Position numbers and translations under genes: made by a program
From: Cerasicoccus frondis
GTDB lineage: Bacteria > Verrucomicrobiota > Verrucomicrobiia > Opitutales > Cerasicoccaceae
Length of the DNA stretch: 38,684 nucleotides
Assembly (NCBI GenBank): GCA_031296915.1
Contig: JAVDPC010000027.1
Span: 1 to 38,684, forward strand
Direction: 5' to 3'
Notes under the pieces: generated by a model
Database searches by the model: none
What the model was told of the DNA's origin: nothing
What the model saw: the letters and a program-made list of their open reading frames with translations, nothing else
Shown here: in pieces, positions 21,463 to 31,077 of the stretch
Layout: each line of letters begins with the position of its first letter
How positions within the stretch are numbered: position 1 is the first letter of the stretch

Positions 21463-23463
21463 TTACAGTATTCCGAGGGCGAATGCGCCGAAGAAGATTA
21501 CGCCGGCCAGGAACCAGTAAACGTAACCGTGAATATTACCTACGTGCAGGGAACGCGACACCATGCCGAACAAGCCAGCGACGCCTGCCGTCCCACGCAC
21601 AAGAAGACCAGAAATGAAAAGATTATCGAAGGTGGCCATGAGATTGGCAAAGCGCTCCTGCACATGCGCCACGTAGTAATCGTAAATGTCGTCAAACCAA
21701 CCATGCTTTTCGAGCGCTTTGTAGAGGCCGGGAGCCTTGACCTGGAGTTTGTCCGTTTTCGGTCCCAATCCATAAAACAGGAACGTGAAGACGAAACCAA
21801 GCAACATCACGCCCAGCGTAACGCCTTCGAGCATCGTGCCCTGCCCGGTCGCTTCGACGGCATGGTGTGCAGCCTCGTAACCACCGCCATAACCATGATG
21901 CGCGCCATGGGCATCATGGTGGTCCGCGCCAGCTTCGGGCTCAACATAGCCCTCCATCATGAAGACGGTGGTGTCGGTTGGCAGCATGGCGGTCATTTCG
22001 CCGTCCGCCCACTTGAAGTCGAGGCTCTTACTCGCGAACCAACCTGCGCCAAGAGAAAGTAGGCAGCCAAGGACGATGAGTGGCACGGTCATCAGCAAGT
22101 TGGACTCGTGTGCATGCTCGGCCTTTTCGCTGTTGGGCTTGCCGAGGAATACCACAAAGAACATGCGGCCCATGTAGAGCGCGGTCGTCAATGCGGCGAC
22201 GAGCGTCAGGCCATAAACCCAGTAATAAGTCGTGTGGCCGGTCTCAACGCCCAGCCCATAGGCGGCGTTGATGATCGTGTCCTTGGAGTAATAACCCGCA
22301 AAGAAAGGAACCGCGGAAATCGAAAGCGCAGCGATGAGGAAGGCCGTGCCAGTGATGGGCATTTTCTTGTAGAGCCCCCCCATCTTGAACATGTCCTGCT
22401 CGTGGTGGCAGGCGTGGATAACCGAACCGGAGCAAAGGAACAGTGTTGCCTTAAAGCAGGCGTGCATCGCCATGTGCATGATCGCAAGACCAGGGAATCC
22501 GAGCCCCAGCGCTGTGCCCATGTAACCCAAGTGCGAAAGCGTCGAGTAAGCCAGCGACTTCTTAATGTCGCTTTGGCCCAGCGCCCAGAAGCCAGCGAGC
22601 ATCGACATGGCGGCGCAGATCCACATGACCACTTCCAACACTTCCGGCGTCAGCAAGAAGAAGATGCGGACCATGAAGTAAACGCCAGCCGCGACCATCG
22701 TAGCGGCGTGGATCAGCGCAGAAACCGGAGTTGGACCCGCCATCGCGTCCGTCAGCCAAACCTGCAACGGGAATTGTGCGCTCTTACCAAGGAAACCGCA
22801 CATCAACAGCAGGCCAATGCCCGTCACGGCGTGCTTTTCGCCGCTCTGGATTAAGGCGTTGATCTCCTGGAAATCAGCAGTGCCAAAGTAATGGTAAGCC
22901 CAAGCAATGCCCACGAGGAAACCGAAGTCGCCCACACGGTTGACAATGAATGCCTTTTTCGATGCAGCAGCCGCGAAATCCTTGTCCCAATAGTGCGCGA
23001 TCAGCATGTAGGAGCTGAAGCCAACCAACTCCCAGAATATGAAGATCATGAACAGATTGCTGGCGAGCACGATGCCGAGCATCGAAAACATGAAGATCGA
23101 CAGGCCGCCGAAGAAGCGTCCCTTGTTCTTATCGTCATCCATGTAACCCACGCTGAAGACGTGGATGAAAAATCCGATGAACGCCACGACCGCGAGCATT
23201 GTCGCGCTTTCGTGTGTGAAATAGTAGCCGATGTCCACTTGATAGCTTCCAAACTGGAGCCAAGTGTAGCTATATTCGGCGCCGCCGAGATCCTGGCCAT
23301 CCCATCCGAAAATGATGATGAAGGAAACCACCGCGATGCCTAGCGCCGCCAAAACGGACAGGCCAGCCGCGACGTAACCGCCGCGACGCAGGAACAGCGC
23401 GATGAGTCCCGCTGAGATCAGCGGGATAAACAGCAAAACATTAAAAAGTGCGAGCGTATCCAT
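21463..23463 (-). CDS. nuoL: NADH-quinone oxidoreductase subunit L
   Basis: 666 aa, the largest membrane subunit, carrying the lateral helix that links the proton pumps. Conserved features: FIFWELVGFSSYMLIAHYW with Glu145, FLGKSAQFPLQVWLTDAMAGPTPVSALIHAATMV with Lys227, YSTLSHLGYM. An unusual hydrophilic insert at 506-545 contains a His-rich run (HH, AHGAHHGYGGGYEAAHH, 515-534) before the C-terminal helices. Follows nuoK with a 16-bp gap. Confidence 0.96.
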   Translation of the reverse strand: MDTLALFNVLLFIPLISAGLIALFLRRGGYVAAGLSVLAALGIAVVSFIIIFGWDGQDLGGAEYSYTWLQFGSYQVDIGYYFTHESATMLAVVAFIGFFIHVFSVGYMDDDKNKGRFFGGLSIFMFSMLGIVLASNLFMIFIFWELVGFSSYMLIAHYWDKDFAAAASKKAFIVNRVGDFGFLVGIAWAYHYFGTADFQEINALIQSGEKHAVTGIGLLLMCGFLGKSAQFPLQVWLTDAMAGPTPVSALIHAATMVAAGVYFMVRIFFLLTPEVLEVVMWICAAMSMLAGFWALGQSDIKKSLAYSTLSHLGYMGTALGLGFPGLAIMHMAMHACFKATLFLCSGSVIHACHHEQDMFKMGGLYKKMPITGTAFLIAALSISAVPFFAGYYSKDTIINAAYGLGVETGHTTYYWVYGLTLVAALTTALYMGRMFFVVFLGKPNSEKAEHAHESNLLMTVPLIVLGCLLSLGAGWFASKSLDFKWADGEMTAMLPTDTTVFMMEGYVEPEAGADHHDAHGAHHGYGGGYEAAHHAVEATGQGTMLEGVTLGVMLLGFVFTFLFYGLGPKTDKLQVKAPGLYKALEKHGWFDDIYDYYVAHVQERFANLMATFDNLFISGLLVRGTAGVAGLFGMVSRSLHVGNIHGYVYWFLAGVIFFGAFALGIL

Positions 23464-23479
23464 TAGCAGCGAATTCCAG

Positions 23480-23785
23480 TCAGTTTCTTAGCTCGGCGAG
23501 TTCTTCGACCATGACGGTCTGGCGTTTGCGATAGAGAGCCACAATGATTGCGAGCCCCACCGCGACTTCCGCTGCGGCCACCGCAATGATGAAAAAGACA
23601 AACAAGTTGCCGTCCATCGAATTGTGGTAACGCGAGAAAGCGACGAGTGCGAGGTTCACAGCGTTGAGCATGAGCTCCAGGCACATGTAGATCACCAGAG
23701 TGTTGCGGCGAAAAAGCACGCCGAAAAACCCAATGACAAACAACAGGCCGGAAACAAAAAGGTATGCGTTCAGCGAAATAGTCAT
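23480..23785 (-). CDS. nuoK: NADH-quinone oxidoreductase subunit K
   Basis: 101 aa, three membrane spans, usual length. The two buried glutamates are present in YMCLELMLNAVNLALVAF and AAAEVAVGLAIIVALYRKR. Part of the proton-translocation path next to NuoJ and NuoN. The start overlaps the nuoJ stop (ATGA). Confidence 0.96.
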   Translation of the reverse strand: MTISLNAYLFVSGLLFVIGFFGVLFRRNTLVIYMCLELMLNAVNLALVAFSRYHNSMDGNLFVFFIIAVAAAEVAVGLAIIVALYRKRQTVMVEELAELRN

Positions 23786-24363
23786 GACTTGGCGATCTTC
23801 GGTTTGGCGGGCTCTTCGCCCGAAGCGTCAATTTTCTTACTTAATACAATTACGCCGATCATCGCGATCAGGAGCAGGAAGCCCGTCACTTGAAACGGCA
23901 GCATGTATTTAGTAAAGAGACCGTAGCCGAAAGACCGTGATGCGGTCGTAAAAGGGATGTCGTCCGCCGCTGCGTTTTGCGGCATTTCGGTGATTTCTGG
24001 CAGTGGTGTGGACGGAGCCGAGCTGTCACCCAGTGTAATGTAGGCCAAGCCGCAGATGAGCAGCAATCCGCCGACGGTAGCCGCAGCGCTAGTCAAACGG
24101 TCCGGGCGCACTGAGTGCCCTTTGTCGGCGTCGAGCAGCATGATGATGAACAGGAAGAGCACCATCACTGCGCCGGCATAGACCAGGATCTGCAAGGCTG
24201 CCAAAAAGTAGGCCTCCAAGAGCAGAAACAGAGCCGCCATGCCGACGAAACTCAGGATCATAAACATGGCCCCATTGACGGCGTTGCGGCTGACGGTGAC
24301 CAGAAATGCGGACATCACCGTAAGCGCGGAAAACAGGTAAAAGAGAAAGTCAGCCATGAGCAA
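23782..24363 (-). CDS. nuoJ: NADH-quinone oxidoreductase subunit J
   Basis: 193 aa, five spans. Motifs: VTVSRNAVNGAMFMILSFVGMAALFLLLEAYFLAALQILVYAGAVMVLFLFIIMLL, containing the flexible pi-bulge helix with the conserved Tyr-Ala-Gly. The loop between spans 4 and 5 (DSSAPSTPLPEITEMPQNAAADD) is longer than common. Starts 55 bp after nuoI. Confidence 0.95.
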   Translation of the reverse strand: MLMADFLFYLFSALTVMSAFLVTVSRNAVNGAMFMILSFVGMAALFLLLEAYFLAALQILVYAGAVMVLFLFIIMLLDADKGHSVRPDRLTSAAATVGGLLLICGLAYITLGDSSAPSTPLPEITEMPQNAAADDIPFTTASRSFGYGLFTKYMLPFQVTGFLLLIAMIGVIVLSKKIDASGEEPAKPKIAKS

Positions 24364-24417
24364 AAAGAGAAGCTAAGAAGAAGCGCCGAAGCTTGAAAAG
24401 CGTAAAGCTCGGAATTT

Positions 24418-24966
24418 CTAGTGATGGCCTCCGGCGGCGGCTTTTTCCTCCGCCTCTTTTTTCCTGTCCCACTTATAATGTTGGTCAGGCAGCGTGCCGC
24501 CAAGCTCGTAAAGCTTGGCCTTGTGGTAAACCAACTCCTCGCGAGAGTAGCCGGATACCGAGTAGGTGTCTTGCAGGAAAATTGCCTCTTCGGGGCAGAC
24601 TTCCTGGCACATGCCGCAGTAGATACAGCGCAGCATGTTGATTTCAAAATCCTTGGGACGCTTTTCCACGTGTGCGTGCTCGTCCTCGCCCTCGATTTCG
24701 CCGGGCGTAATGCGGATCGCCTTGGGCGGGCAAACAAACTCGCAGAGCTGGCAGGATACGCACTTTTCGCGGCCATTCGGGTCACGGACGAGCGTGGGCA
24801 CGCCACGGTAATTATCCGGGATGGTCGGGCGCTCTTCCGGATACTGCAGCGTGACCTTGGGGCGCAGCATGTTGTCCAGGGTGATTTTCAAGCCCCCCAG
24901 CACCTGCGGCATGTAGGTCTTTTCCCAGAAAGTGAGTGGTGATCGATCGACTACTTTGACAGCCAT
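24418..24966 (-). CDS. nuoI: NADH-quinone oxidoreductase subunit I
   Basis: 182 aa with two [4Fe-4S] ferredoxin motifs: Cys69, 72, 75, 79 (CVSCQLCEFVC) and Cys114, 117, 120, 124 (CIYCGMCQEVC), carrying electrons toward the quinone site. I chose the ATG at 24966 because it has AAGGAATT just upstream and follows the nuoH stop; the longer frame from 25035 would run back into nuoH. C-terminal tail is charged (KKEAEEKAAAGGHH). Confidence 0.95.
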   Translation of the reverse strand: MAVKVVDRSPLTFWEKTYMPQVLGGLKITLDNMLRPKVTLQYPEERPTIPDNYRGVPTLVRDPNGREKCVSCQLCEFVCPPKAIRITPGEIEGEDEHAHVEKRPKDFEINMLRCIYCGMCQEVCPEEAIFLQDTYSVSGYSREELVYHKAKLYELGGTLPDQHYKWDRKKEAEEKAAAGGHH

Positions 24967-24979
24967 GGTAATTCCTTGC

Positions 24980-26137
24980 TTATTCGACGATAGCCGGGGT
25001 TTCTTCGATGACAAAGGCGATGTCCAGCAGGCCAATCACAATGGCGTAAACCACCAAACTGATCAGCGCGCCAGGCACGAGGTATTTCCAACCAAGGTTC
25101 ATGACTTGGTCGTAGCGGAAACGCGGCAGCGTCCAACGGACCCACATGAACAGGAAGACGAAGAACAGCGTCTTGCCGATAAAATAGATTACGCTTAGCA
25201 CCGAGCCGAACCAGCCCATATACTGCCAGGGATCAGCCACCCAATCAGGCAGCACGCCAAATGTCGGCAGCAAGTTCCAGCCGCCGAGAAACAGAATCGT
25301 GAATACCGCCGATCCAATGACCATGTGCGCGTACTCGCCGACGAAGAACAGGCCGAACTTGAATGAGCCATATTCCGTGTGGAAACCACCTACGAGCTCG
25401 GTTTCGGATTCAGGCATATCGAAAGGCAAGCGGTTGGTTTCAGCATAAAGTGAAACCAGGAAAATAAACGCTGGAACGGGCATCCAAACGCCGAGCCACA
25501 TGGCTTGTTGCGACTCAACCACGTTGAACAGCGAGAGTCCGCCAAGGCCAGCTCCAGGACCGTTGGCCCAGATGAAGACCGGCAGGATGCTCATGCCCAT
25601 CGCGAGCTCATACGAAATCATCTGCGCCGAGGAGCGAATGCCACCGAAGTAAGGATACTTCGAATTCGCGGCCCAGCCACCAATCACGATGCCGTATACA
25701 CCCAGTGAACTGAACGCCAATATGAACAGAATGCCGATGTCGATGTTGGCCAGGACGATGGGCTTCACAACGTCGCCATCCATGTATTGGCCAACTGGCA
25801 GCACAACCATGGTCGTCAGCGCGGGCACCAGCGCAATACAGGGCGCGAGCACGTAGTAGAGCTTGTTCACATGGCCGGGGATCGGATCTTCCTTAAAAAG
25901 GAACTTCACGCCATCGGCCAGTGGTTGCCAGATGCCCATTTTCACCAAATGCGGTCCAATGACCGGGATGGCGGACAGGCCGGGCAACGCTGTGCGGTTT
26001 GGGCCCACACGGCCTTGAATCCACGAGGCAACCTTGCGCTCAGCCAGCACCGAATAGGCGGCCAGCGTCATGATGACCACGACGAAGAGCACTGCGAAGA
26101 CTACTTTTAAAATAATATCGAGAACGAGGGAGTCCAT
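24980..26137 (-). CDS. nuoH: NADH-quinone oxidoreductase subunit H
   Basis: 385 aa, eight or nine spans. It forms part of the quinone chamber. Conserved segments: AERKVASWIQGRVGPNRTALPGL, GVYGIVIGGWAANSKYPYFGGIRSSAQMISYE, AETNRLPFDMPESETELVGGFHTEYGSFKFGLFFVGEY and FMWVRWTLPRFRYDQVM. Slightly longer than E. coli NuoH (325 aa). It starts 3 bases after the nuoG stop. Confidence 0.96.
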   Translation of the reverse strand: MDSLVLDIILKVVFAVLFVVVIMTLAAYSVLAERKVASWIQGRVGPNRTALPGLSAIPVIGPHLVKMGIWQPLADGVKFLFKEDPIPGHVNKLYYVLAPCIALVPALTTMVVLPVGQYMDGDVVKPIVLANIDIGILFILAFSSLGVYGIVIGGWAANSKYPYFGGIRSSAQMISYELAMGMSILPVFIWANGPGAGLGGLSLFNVVESQQAMWLGVWMPVPAFIFLVSLYAETNRLPFDMPESETELVGGFHTEYGSFKFGLFFVGEYAHMVIGSAVFTILFLGGWNLLPTFGVLPDWVADPWQYMGWFGSVLSVIYFIGKTLFFVFLFMWVRWTLPRFRYDQVMNLGWKYLVPGALISLVVYAIVIGLLDIAFVIEETPAIVE

Positions 26138-26140
26138 GGC

Positions 26141-27850
26141 TTAGTGGGCTGAGCTTTCGGCTCCGGCGGGTTCGGCGACGGGCTCGTAATGCCAACCCTT
26201 TTCCTCCACGAAGTGAAGCTGGGCGAAAGCGGAGCCGTCGAGTTCAAGACCGGTGGCGGGAATCTTGGCGAATTCCACGCCAGCAAATTGTTCAATCGCC
26301 AAGCCCATCTCACGCCAGATCTGCGGGTTACTGGGGGCGGTTGCGGATTCACCTTTAATTTCGGCGATGATGCGCGCGACCAACAGCGTTGTTGGCAGAA
26401 GTCCGGCAGGTCCAGGTACCGATTGTGCGAATTTCTGGAGGCGGAACTGCTGGTTGACGAACGAGCCGGAACGCTCAAACACCGTCAATGTTGGGATCAG
26501 CACACGGGCTTGATCTGTGGTGTCATTGCGATGCGAGCCCAGGTAAATGACATTGGCCTTCTTGACTAACTCCGGAGAAATACCGGCCTTCACCAAGTCC
26601 TCACCAAAGCAAACGATGGTCTTCACTTCGCCCTTTTCGAGCTGGTCACGCAACGTGTGCAAATGCTGGTCGGGCAAATCCTTGAGGAGTCCCGTCAGGA
26701 GACCACCGCGTAAGTTTGGCGTCTTGTCCTTGGAGATCAGACGACCATCGCCCTCCCCTTGGTGGTAGACAAAGTGAATTGCGCCGGGCTCGACTTCCGC
26801 AAGCTTGCGCAGCATCCACTGCTCTTCCACACTCATTTGACCGGAGCCAACATAGGCCACAGGGCCAACGGACAGGAGTTCCCGAACACGCTGGATCGCT
26901 TCGCCGAGGCTGGCTTTGTTACCATCCACCCGGAAGCTCTTCATGCGGTTCTTGGCTTCAACCTGATGATATAACGCACGACCAGTGTCAGCCATCCAGG
27001 TGTCGTTCACCAAATCATTACGGCGTGGCGTGATCCGGTAGATGACGCCTTCGCGCGACCAGACCTCTGTATTAACGCCAGCGCTGGATTCGGTGCAAAT
27101 ACTGGGCGTTGGCTTCAGGAACCACACCCGCATTTTGAAGCGGAAGTCCGTGCTGGTCAGTGCGCCAACCGGGCAAATGTCGACCGTGTTCAGTGAATAA
27201 TTACTATCGAGCTGCGTTCCTGGGAAGCAGGTCAGCGTGTTGTAGCTGCCACGTTCGGCAAAACCGAGAACTGGGTTTTCGTCGATTTCCTCGCAGAAGC
27301 GCACGCAACGAGAGCACAGAATGCAGCGTTCATCGTCGAGCGTGACGCGCGGCCCGAGCTTGGTGCGCTTTGGCTTTACGTTCTTTTCTTCGACATAGCG
27401 GCTGAAACCGCGGCCATAATCAGTGGCAAATTCTTGTAGACGGCATTCACCAGCCTGGTCGCAGATCGGGCAATCCAGTGGGTGATTGACCAACAGGAAT
27501 TCCATGACGCCTTCGCGGCACTCCTTGGTGAGGTCGGACTTCGTCTTGAGGTGCAGACCGGGCATCGTCTTGGATGCGCAGGCAATCGCCGGTTTCGGCA
27601 TCCAGCCGATTTTTTGCACGCCATCGTCATCGAGTACGGGTTCACCGGTGGCGCGGTCGCGCATCGGCATGCCCATTTCCACGAGGCACATGCGGCAGTT
27701 GCCCGCCACGGAAAGCTTCGGGTGGTAGCAATAGTGAGGAATTTCCACCCCGACACTCTCGCACGCGTCGACGAGATTCATCCCGTTCGGCACGCTGTGC
27801 TCGTCGCCGTCGATGTTAATCGTCACCAAATTGTTTTCGCTGTCAGCCAT
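26141..27850 (-). CDS. nuoG: NADH-quinone oxidoreductase subunit G
   Basis: 569 aa. Iron-sulfur ligands are all visible: [2Fe-2S] Cys41, 52, 55, 91; [4Fe-4S] with His123, Cys127, 130, 136 (HPLDCPICDQAGEC); [4Fe-4S] Cys176, 179, 182, 186 (CILCSRCVRFC), with a later Cys in ICPVGALTS. The C-terminal molybdopterin-oxidoreductase-like region is short, so the protein is much smaller than the 908-aa E. coli form, as in many phyla. Ends in an Ala/Glu-rich tail. Confidence 0.95.
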   Translation of the reverse strand: MADSENNLVTINIDGDEHSVPNGMNLVDACESVGVEIPHYCYHPKLSVAGNCRMCLVEMGMPMRDRATGEPVLDDDGVQKIGWMPKPAIACASKTMPGLHLKTKSDLTKECREGVMEFLLVNHPLDCPICDQAGECRLQEFATDYGRGFSRYVEEKNVKPKRTKLGPRVTLDDERCILCSRCVRFCEEIDENPVLGFAERGSYNTLTCFPGTQLDSNYSLNTVDICPVGALTSTDFRFKMRVWFLKPTPSICTESSAGVNTEVWSREGVIYRITPRRNDLVNDTWMADTGRALYHQVEAKNRMKSFRVDGNKASLGEAIQRVRELLSVGPVAYVGSGQMSVEEQWMLRKLAEVEPGAIHFVYHQGEGDGRLISKDKTPNLRGGLLTGLLKDLPDQHLHTLRDQLEKGEVKTIVCFGEDLVKAGISPELVKKANVIYLGSHRNDTTDQARVLIPTLTVFERSGSFVNQQFRLQKFAQSVPGPAGLLPTTLLVARIIAEIKGESATAPSNPQIWREMGLAIEQFAGVEFAKIPATGLELDGSAFAQLHFVEEKGWHYEPVAEPAGAESSAH

Positions 27851-27857
27851 GAGAAAA

Positions 27858-29216
27858 TCAGATCAGTGGGAAGCCTGCGGCATTGTAACGCTCACCGTTG
27901 GCCTGTTTCTTAATCTTGTCGAGATATTCGTCTTTAAACTTCGGAACGGCGCTCTGGACAGGCCAGGCAGCCGCTTCGCCGTGCGCGCAAATCGTGCGCC
28001 CAGCGATTTGGTCGGCAATGTCGAGCAGGAGCGGCACGTCTTCTTCGCGGGCCTTGCCATCGGTCATGCGTTTGGAAAGCTTGTGCATCCACAAGGAACC
28101 TTCACGACAAGGCGTGCATTGGCCGCAGGACTCGTGGGCGTAGAAGGCGTTGATGTTCGCCATCGCCTCGAGCATGTCCGTGGAGTCGTCCATGATCATG
28201 GCGCCACCGGTGGAAAGCGCGGTGCCGCAGAGGCCCATACTCACGGAATCCAGAGGGATGTCTTCGACGCCCCAGTCATAGTCTTCGCCGGAGTTTGGAT
28301 GCTTGCCCTTCCAACGCTCGCCCCACTTGAGGATCTTCATCGAAAGACCACCGGGGATCACCGCCTTGAACTTGCGACCGGGCAGCGGACCACCGCAACC
28401 GTCGTAAAGGATTTCGCCGAGGGTGTGCGCACCGGCTTCAATTTCAAAGTAGCCAGGCTTTTGCACGAGCCCACTGACGCCAATGATGTGCGTGCCACTG
28501 TCGCCCTTCACGCCGATTTCCGCAAACTGCTTGCCGCCAAGCTCAATGATGTGGCGGACCCAGCACAGCGTTTCAACGTTGTTTACGATCGTCGGGCACA
28601 TGTAGAGGCCGAGCGCTGCCGGGAAATACGGTGGCTTAATGCGCGGGTAGCCGCGCTTACCTTCGAGGGATTCGATCAGCCCAGTTTCCTCGCCGCAAAT
28701 ATAAGCGCCGCCGCCACGGTGGACAACGAGGTCGCAGGAGTAACCAGAGCCGAGAATATCGTCACCAAGGAAATTCTTCGCGCGGGCTTCTTCAATGGCT
28801 TTTTCCAGAATACGGGCGCCGTTGATGAACTCGCCACGGATATAAATGAAGGCCTGCTTGGCGCCAATGGCGAAGGCGGATATCATCATCCCTTCGACCA
28901 GTTGGTGCGGGTCTTGGTAAATCAGTTGGCGATCCTTGTAGGTGCCGGGCTCGGATTCGTCCGCATTACAAACGAGGTAAATCGGCTTGCCGGACTTGAA
29001 GTCGAGAAACTTCCACTTCATGCCGGTAGGGAAACCCGCGCCGCCACGACCGCGCAAACCGCTGTCCAAGACCTCTTGGCGAAGGTCCTCCGGCTTGGCT
29101 TGAAAGGCTTTTTTCAGGACTTCGTAACCGCCGTTCTTTATGTAGCAATCAATGTCGTTCGAGTAGCCCTCCTCGTCGACGTGCTTGTAAATCATTCTGC
29201 GCTGCGTAATGGCCAT
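27858..29216 (-). CDS. nuoF: NADH-quinone oxidoreductase subunit F
   Basis: 452 aa. NADH and FMN site: GLRGRGGAGFPTGMKWKF (53-70) and VVHRGGGAYICGEETGLIESLEGKRGYPR (about 164-192). The N3 [4Fe-4S] cluster ligands are Cys364, 367, 370 (SCGQCTPCREG) and Cys410. Usual length. It accepts hydride from NADH and works with NuoE and NuoG as the peripheral dehydrogenase module. Starts 45 bp after nuoE. Confidence 0.97.
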   Translation of the reverse strand: MAITQRRMIYKHVDEEGYSNDIDCYIKNGGYEVLKKAFQAKPEDLRQEVLDSGLRGRGGAGFPTGMKWKFLDFKSGKPIYLVCNADESEPGTYKDRQLIYQDPHQLVEGMMISAFAIGAKQAFIYIRGEFINGARILEKAIEEARAKNFLGDDILGSGYSCDLVVHRGGGAYICGEETGLIESLEGKRGYPRIKPPYFPAALGLYMCPTIVNNVETLCWVRHIIELGGKQFAEIGVKGDSGTHIIGVSGLVQKPGYFEIEAGAHTLGEILYDGCGGPLPGRKFKAVIPGGLSMKILKWGERWKGKHPNSGEDYDWGVEDIPLDSVSMGLCGTALSTGGAMIMDDSTDMLEAMANINAFYAHESCGQCTPCREGSLWMHKLSKRMTDGKAREEDVPLLLDIADQIAGRTICAHGEAAAWPVQSAVPKFKDEYLDKIKKQANGERYNAAGFPLI

Positions 29217-29261
29217 CTATAAAGTTTCGAATTTCGAAAGTTGGTAGTTCGTAGGTTTAGG

Positions 29262-29798
29262 TTAGCCCTTGAACGCGGGGTGCTGGACGCCCTCGGCTGT
29301 TTCGTCAACCGATTCACCATCGGCCATGCGTTTGATTTTCTCCACCAGCGCATCAGTAGCGGCGTCGGGAGTGACGTTTTCGTAGAGTTTGTCGTCCACT
29401 TGCACTACTGGCGCGTAGCCACAGTCGGCGATGCACTCAACAAACTCGATGGTGTATTTGCCGTCATGGGAGGTTTCGCCGCGTTTGCAGCCCAATGATT
29501 CTTCAAGTTTCTCGCAGGTCTTGTAGGAACCGCGCAAGGCGCACGACAACGTGCGGCAGACTTTCACGTGGACTTTTCCAATCGGCTCGCGGCGGAACAT
29601 CGGGTAAAACGTCACGACTTCCCATACTTGCATGGGTTGGATTTCCAGTCGCTGGGCAATCCATTCGACGGATTCTTTGGACAAATAGCCCTTTTCTTCC
29701 TGGATCAGGTGGCACAGCGGCAGCGTGCAACTGCGCTTGTCCGGATAGCGCGGAATCAGCTTGTCGATTTTTTCAGTCAGTTCTGCGGAAAGTTCCAT
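29262..29798 (-). CDS. nuoE: NADH-quinone oxidoreductase subunit E
   Basis: 178 aa, thioredoxin-like fold with the N1a [2Fe-2S] ligands Cys81, Cys86 (VKVCRTLSC), Cys122 and Cys126 (VECIADCGYAP). The helical N-terminus (TEKIDKLIPRYPDKRSCTLPLCHLIQEEKGYLS) is typical. The C-terminal tail beyond about 150 is acidic. Follows nuoD by 36 bp. Confidence 0.95.
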   Translation of the reverse strand: MELSAELTEKIDKLIPRYPDKRSCTLPLCHLIQEEKGYLSKESVEWIAQRLEIQPMQVWEVVTFYPMFRREPIGKVHVKVCRTLSCALRGSYKTCEKLEESLGCKRGETSHDGKYTIEFVECIADCGYAPVVQVDDKLYENVTPDAATDALVEKIKRMADGESVDETAEGVQHPAFKG

Positions 29799-29834
29799 GT
29801 CTTGGAAGTTATGAATTATAAATTCATCATTAAA

Positions 29835-31076
29835 TTAGCGATCACATTCCCCCATCACGAAGTCCAGGCTGCCCAAAATGACTGGCACGTCACTCATCAT
29901 GTGCCCTGGGCAAATGTGGTCGAGGATGCTCAGAGAACAGAAGGACGGGCCACGGATTTTCAGGCGGTAAGGCACGCCGCCACCCTTGCTGTGGATGAAG
30001 AACGCCAGCACGCCTTTCGGGTTTTCGGCTTCGAAGTAAACTTCGCCGGCTGGAATCTGCGGGCCTTCGGTCACGATCATGAAGTTCTGAATCAGCTCTT
30101 CCATGCTCGTCAGGACTTTGTCCTTCTGCGGCTTGAAGATCTTCTTGGCCTCGTCGTTGTAATACAAACCGTCGGGCATTTTTGTGATCGCCTGCTGGAC
30201 GATGCGTATGCTCTGGCGGAGTTCTTCCATGCGGACCAGGTAGCGGTCGTAGGAGTCGCCGGCGGAGCCGATCGGCACGTCGAAATCGTAGTTCTCGTAA
30301 CCGCTGTAGGGTTTTGCTTTCCGGATGTCCAGCTCAACGCCGGATGCGCGCAGATTGGCGCCGGTCAAGCCCCAGGCGAGCGCATCCTTTTTTGTGATCG
30401 TGCCGATGTCACGCGTGCGGTCCATGAAGATGCGGTTGCGAGTCAACAGCTTGTCGAGCTCGTCCATGACCGGAATCAGTTGGTTGCAGAAATGATTCAC
30501 GCGGCCCATCCAGCCGTCTGGCATGTCGCGGGTCAGGCCGCCAATGCGCGTATAGCTGGTGGTGAAGCGCGCGCCGGTCAGTTCTTCAAAGAGCGTGTAC
30601 AGCTTCTCGCGCTCGGTGAAGGTGTACATGAACGTCGTCAATGCGCCGGTGTCCATGCCATAAACCCCGAGGCCCAGCAAGTGAGACGAGATGCGCGCCA
30701 GTTCGCAGCAAATGACGCGGATCGCCTGACAGCGCTCCGGTACTTCGATGCCCGCAAGACGCTCAACCGCGATGGCGTAGGCCACATTGTTCGCCAGCGG
30801 CGCCAGGTAGTCCAGTCGGTCCGTGTAGGGCACGAACTGATTGTAAGTCATGTTTTCGGCAATCTTTTCGTCACCGCGGTGCAGGTAGCCGATGACCGGA
30901 TCGCAGCCGGAAATGATGTCGCCGTCCAGCTTCAGCTTGAGGCGCAGCACGCCGTGTGTCGCCGGGTGCGACGGGCCCATATTGAGGACCATTTCTTCGC
31001 CGTGCAGGTCGTCGCTCTCGAATTGAGCGGCGCGTCCGGCAATGTCACCGTAGGAAAGTTCAGTTTCGCTAGCCAT
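29835..31076 (-). CDS. nuoD: NADH-quinone oxidoreductase subunit D
   Basis: 413 aa. Quinone-site subunit related to the hydrogenase large subunit. Motifs: LNMGPSHPATHGVLR, GYLHRGDEKIAE, RIGGLTRDMPDGW, ENYDFDVPIGSAGDSYDRYLVRMEE, GEVYFEAENPKG, and the C-terminal SLDFVMGECDR. Usual length. Starts 1 base after the nuoC stop. Confidence 0.96.
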   Translation of the reverse strand: MASETELSYGDIAGRAAQFESDDLHGEEMVLNMGPSHPATHGVLRLKLKLDGDIISGCDPVIGYLHRGDEKIAENMTYNQFVPYTDRLDYLAPLANNVAYAIAVERLAGIEVPERCQAIRVICCELARISSHLLGLGVYGMDTGALTTFMYTFTEREKLYTLFEELTGARFTTSYTRIGGLTRDMPDGWMGRVNHFCNQLIPVMDELDKLLTRNRIFMDRTRDIGTITKKDALAWGLTGANLRASGVELDIRKAKPYSGYENYDFDVPIGSAGDSYDRYLVRMEELRQSIRIVQQAITKMPDGLYYNDEAKKIFKPQKDKVLTSMEELIQNFMIVTEGPQIPAGEVYFEAENPKGVLAFFIHSKGGGVPYRLKIRGPSFCSLSILDHICPGHMMSDVPVILGSLDFVMGECDR

Positions 31077-31077
31077 G

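Noticed and set aside
27813..29222. 469-aa plus-strand frame antisense to nuoF
   Set aside because: Long antisense frames arise here from codon bias in nuoF; the minus strand has intact NuoF motifs.
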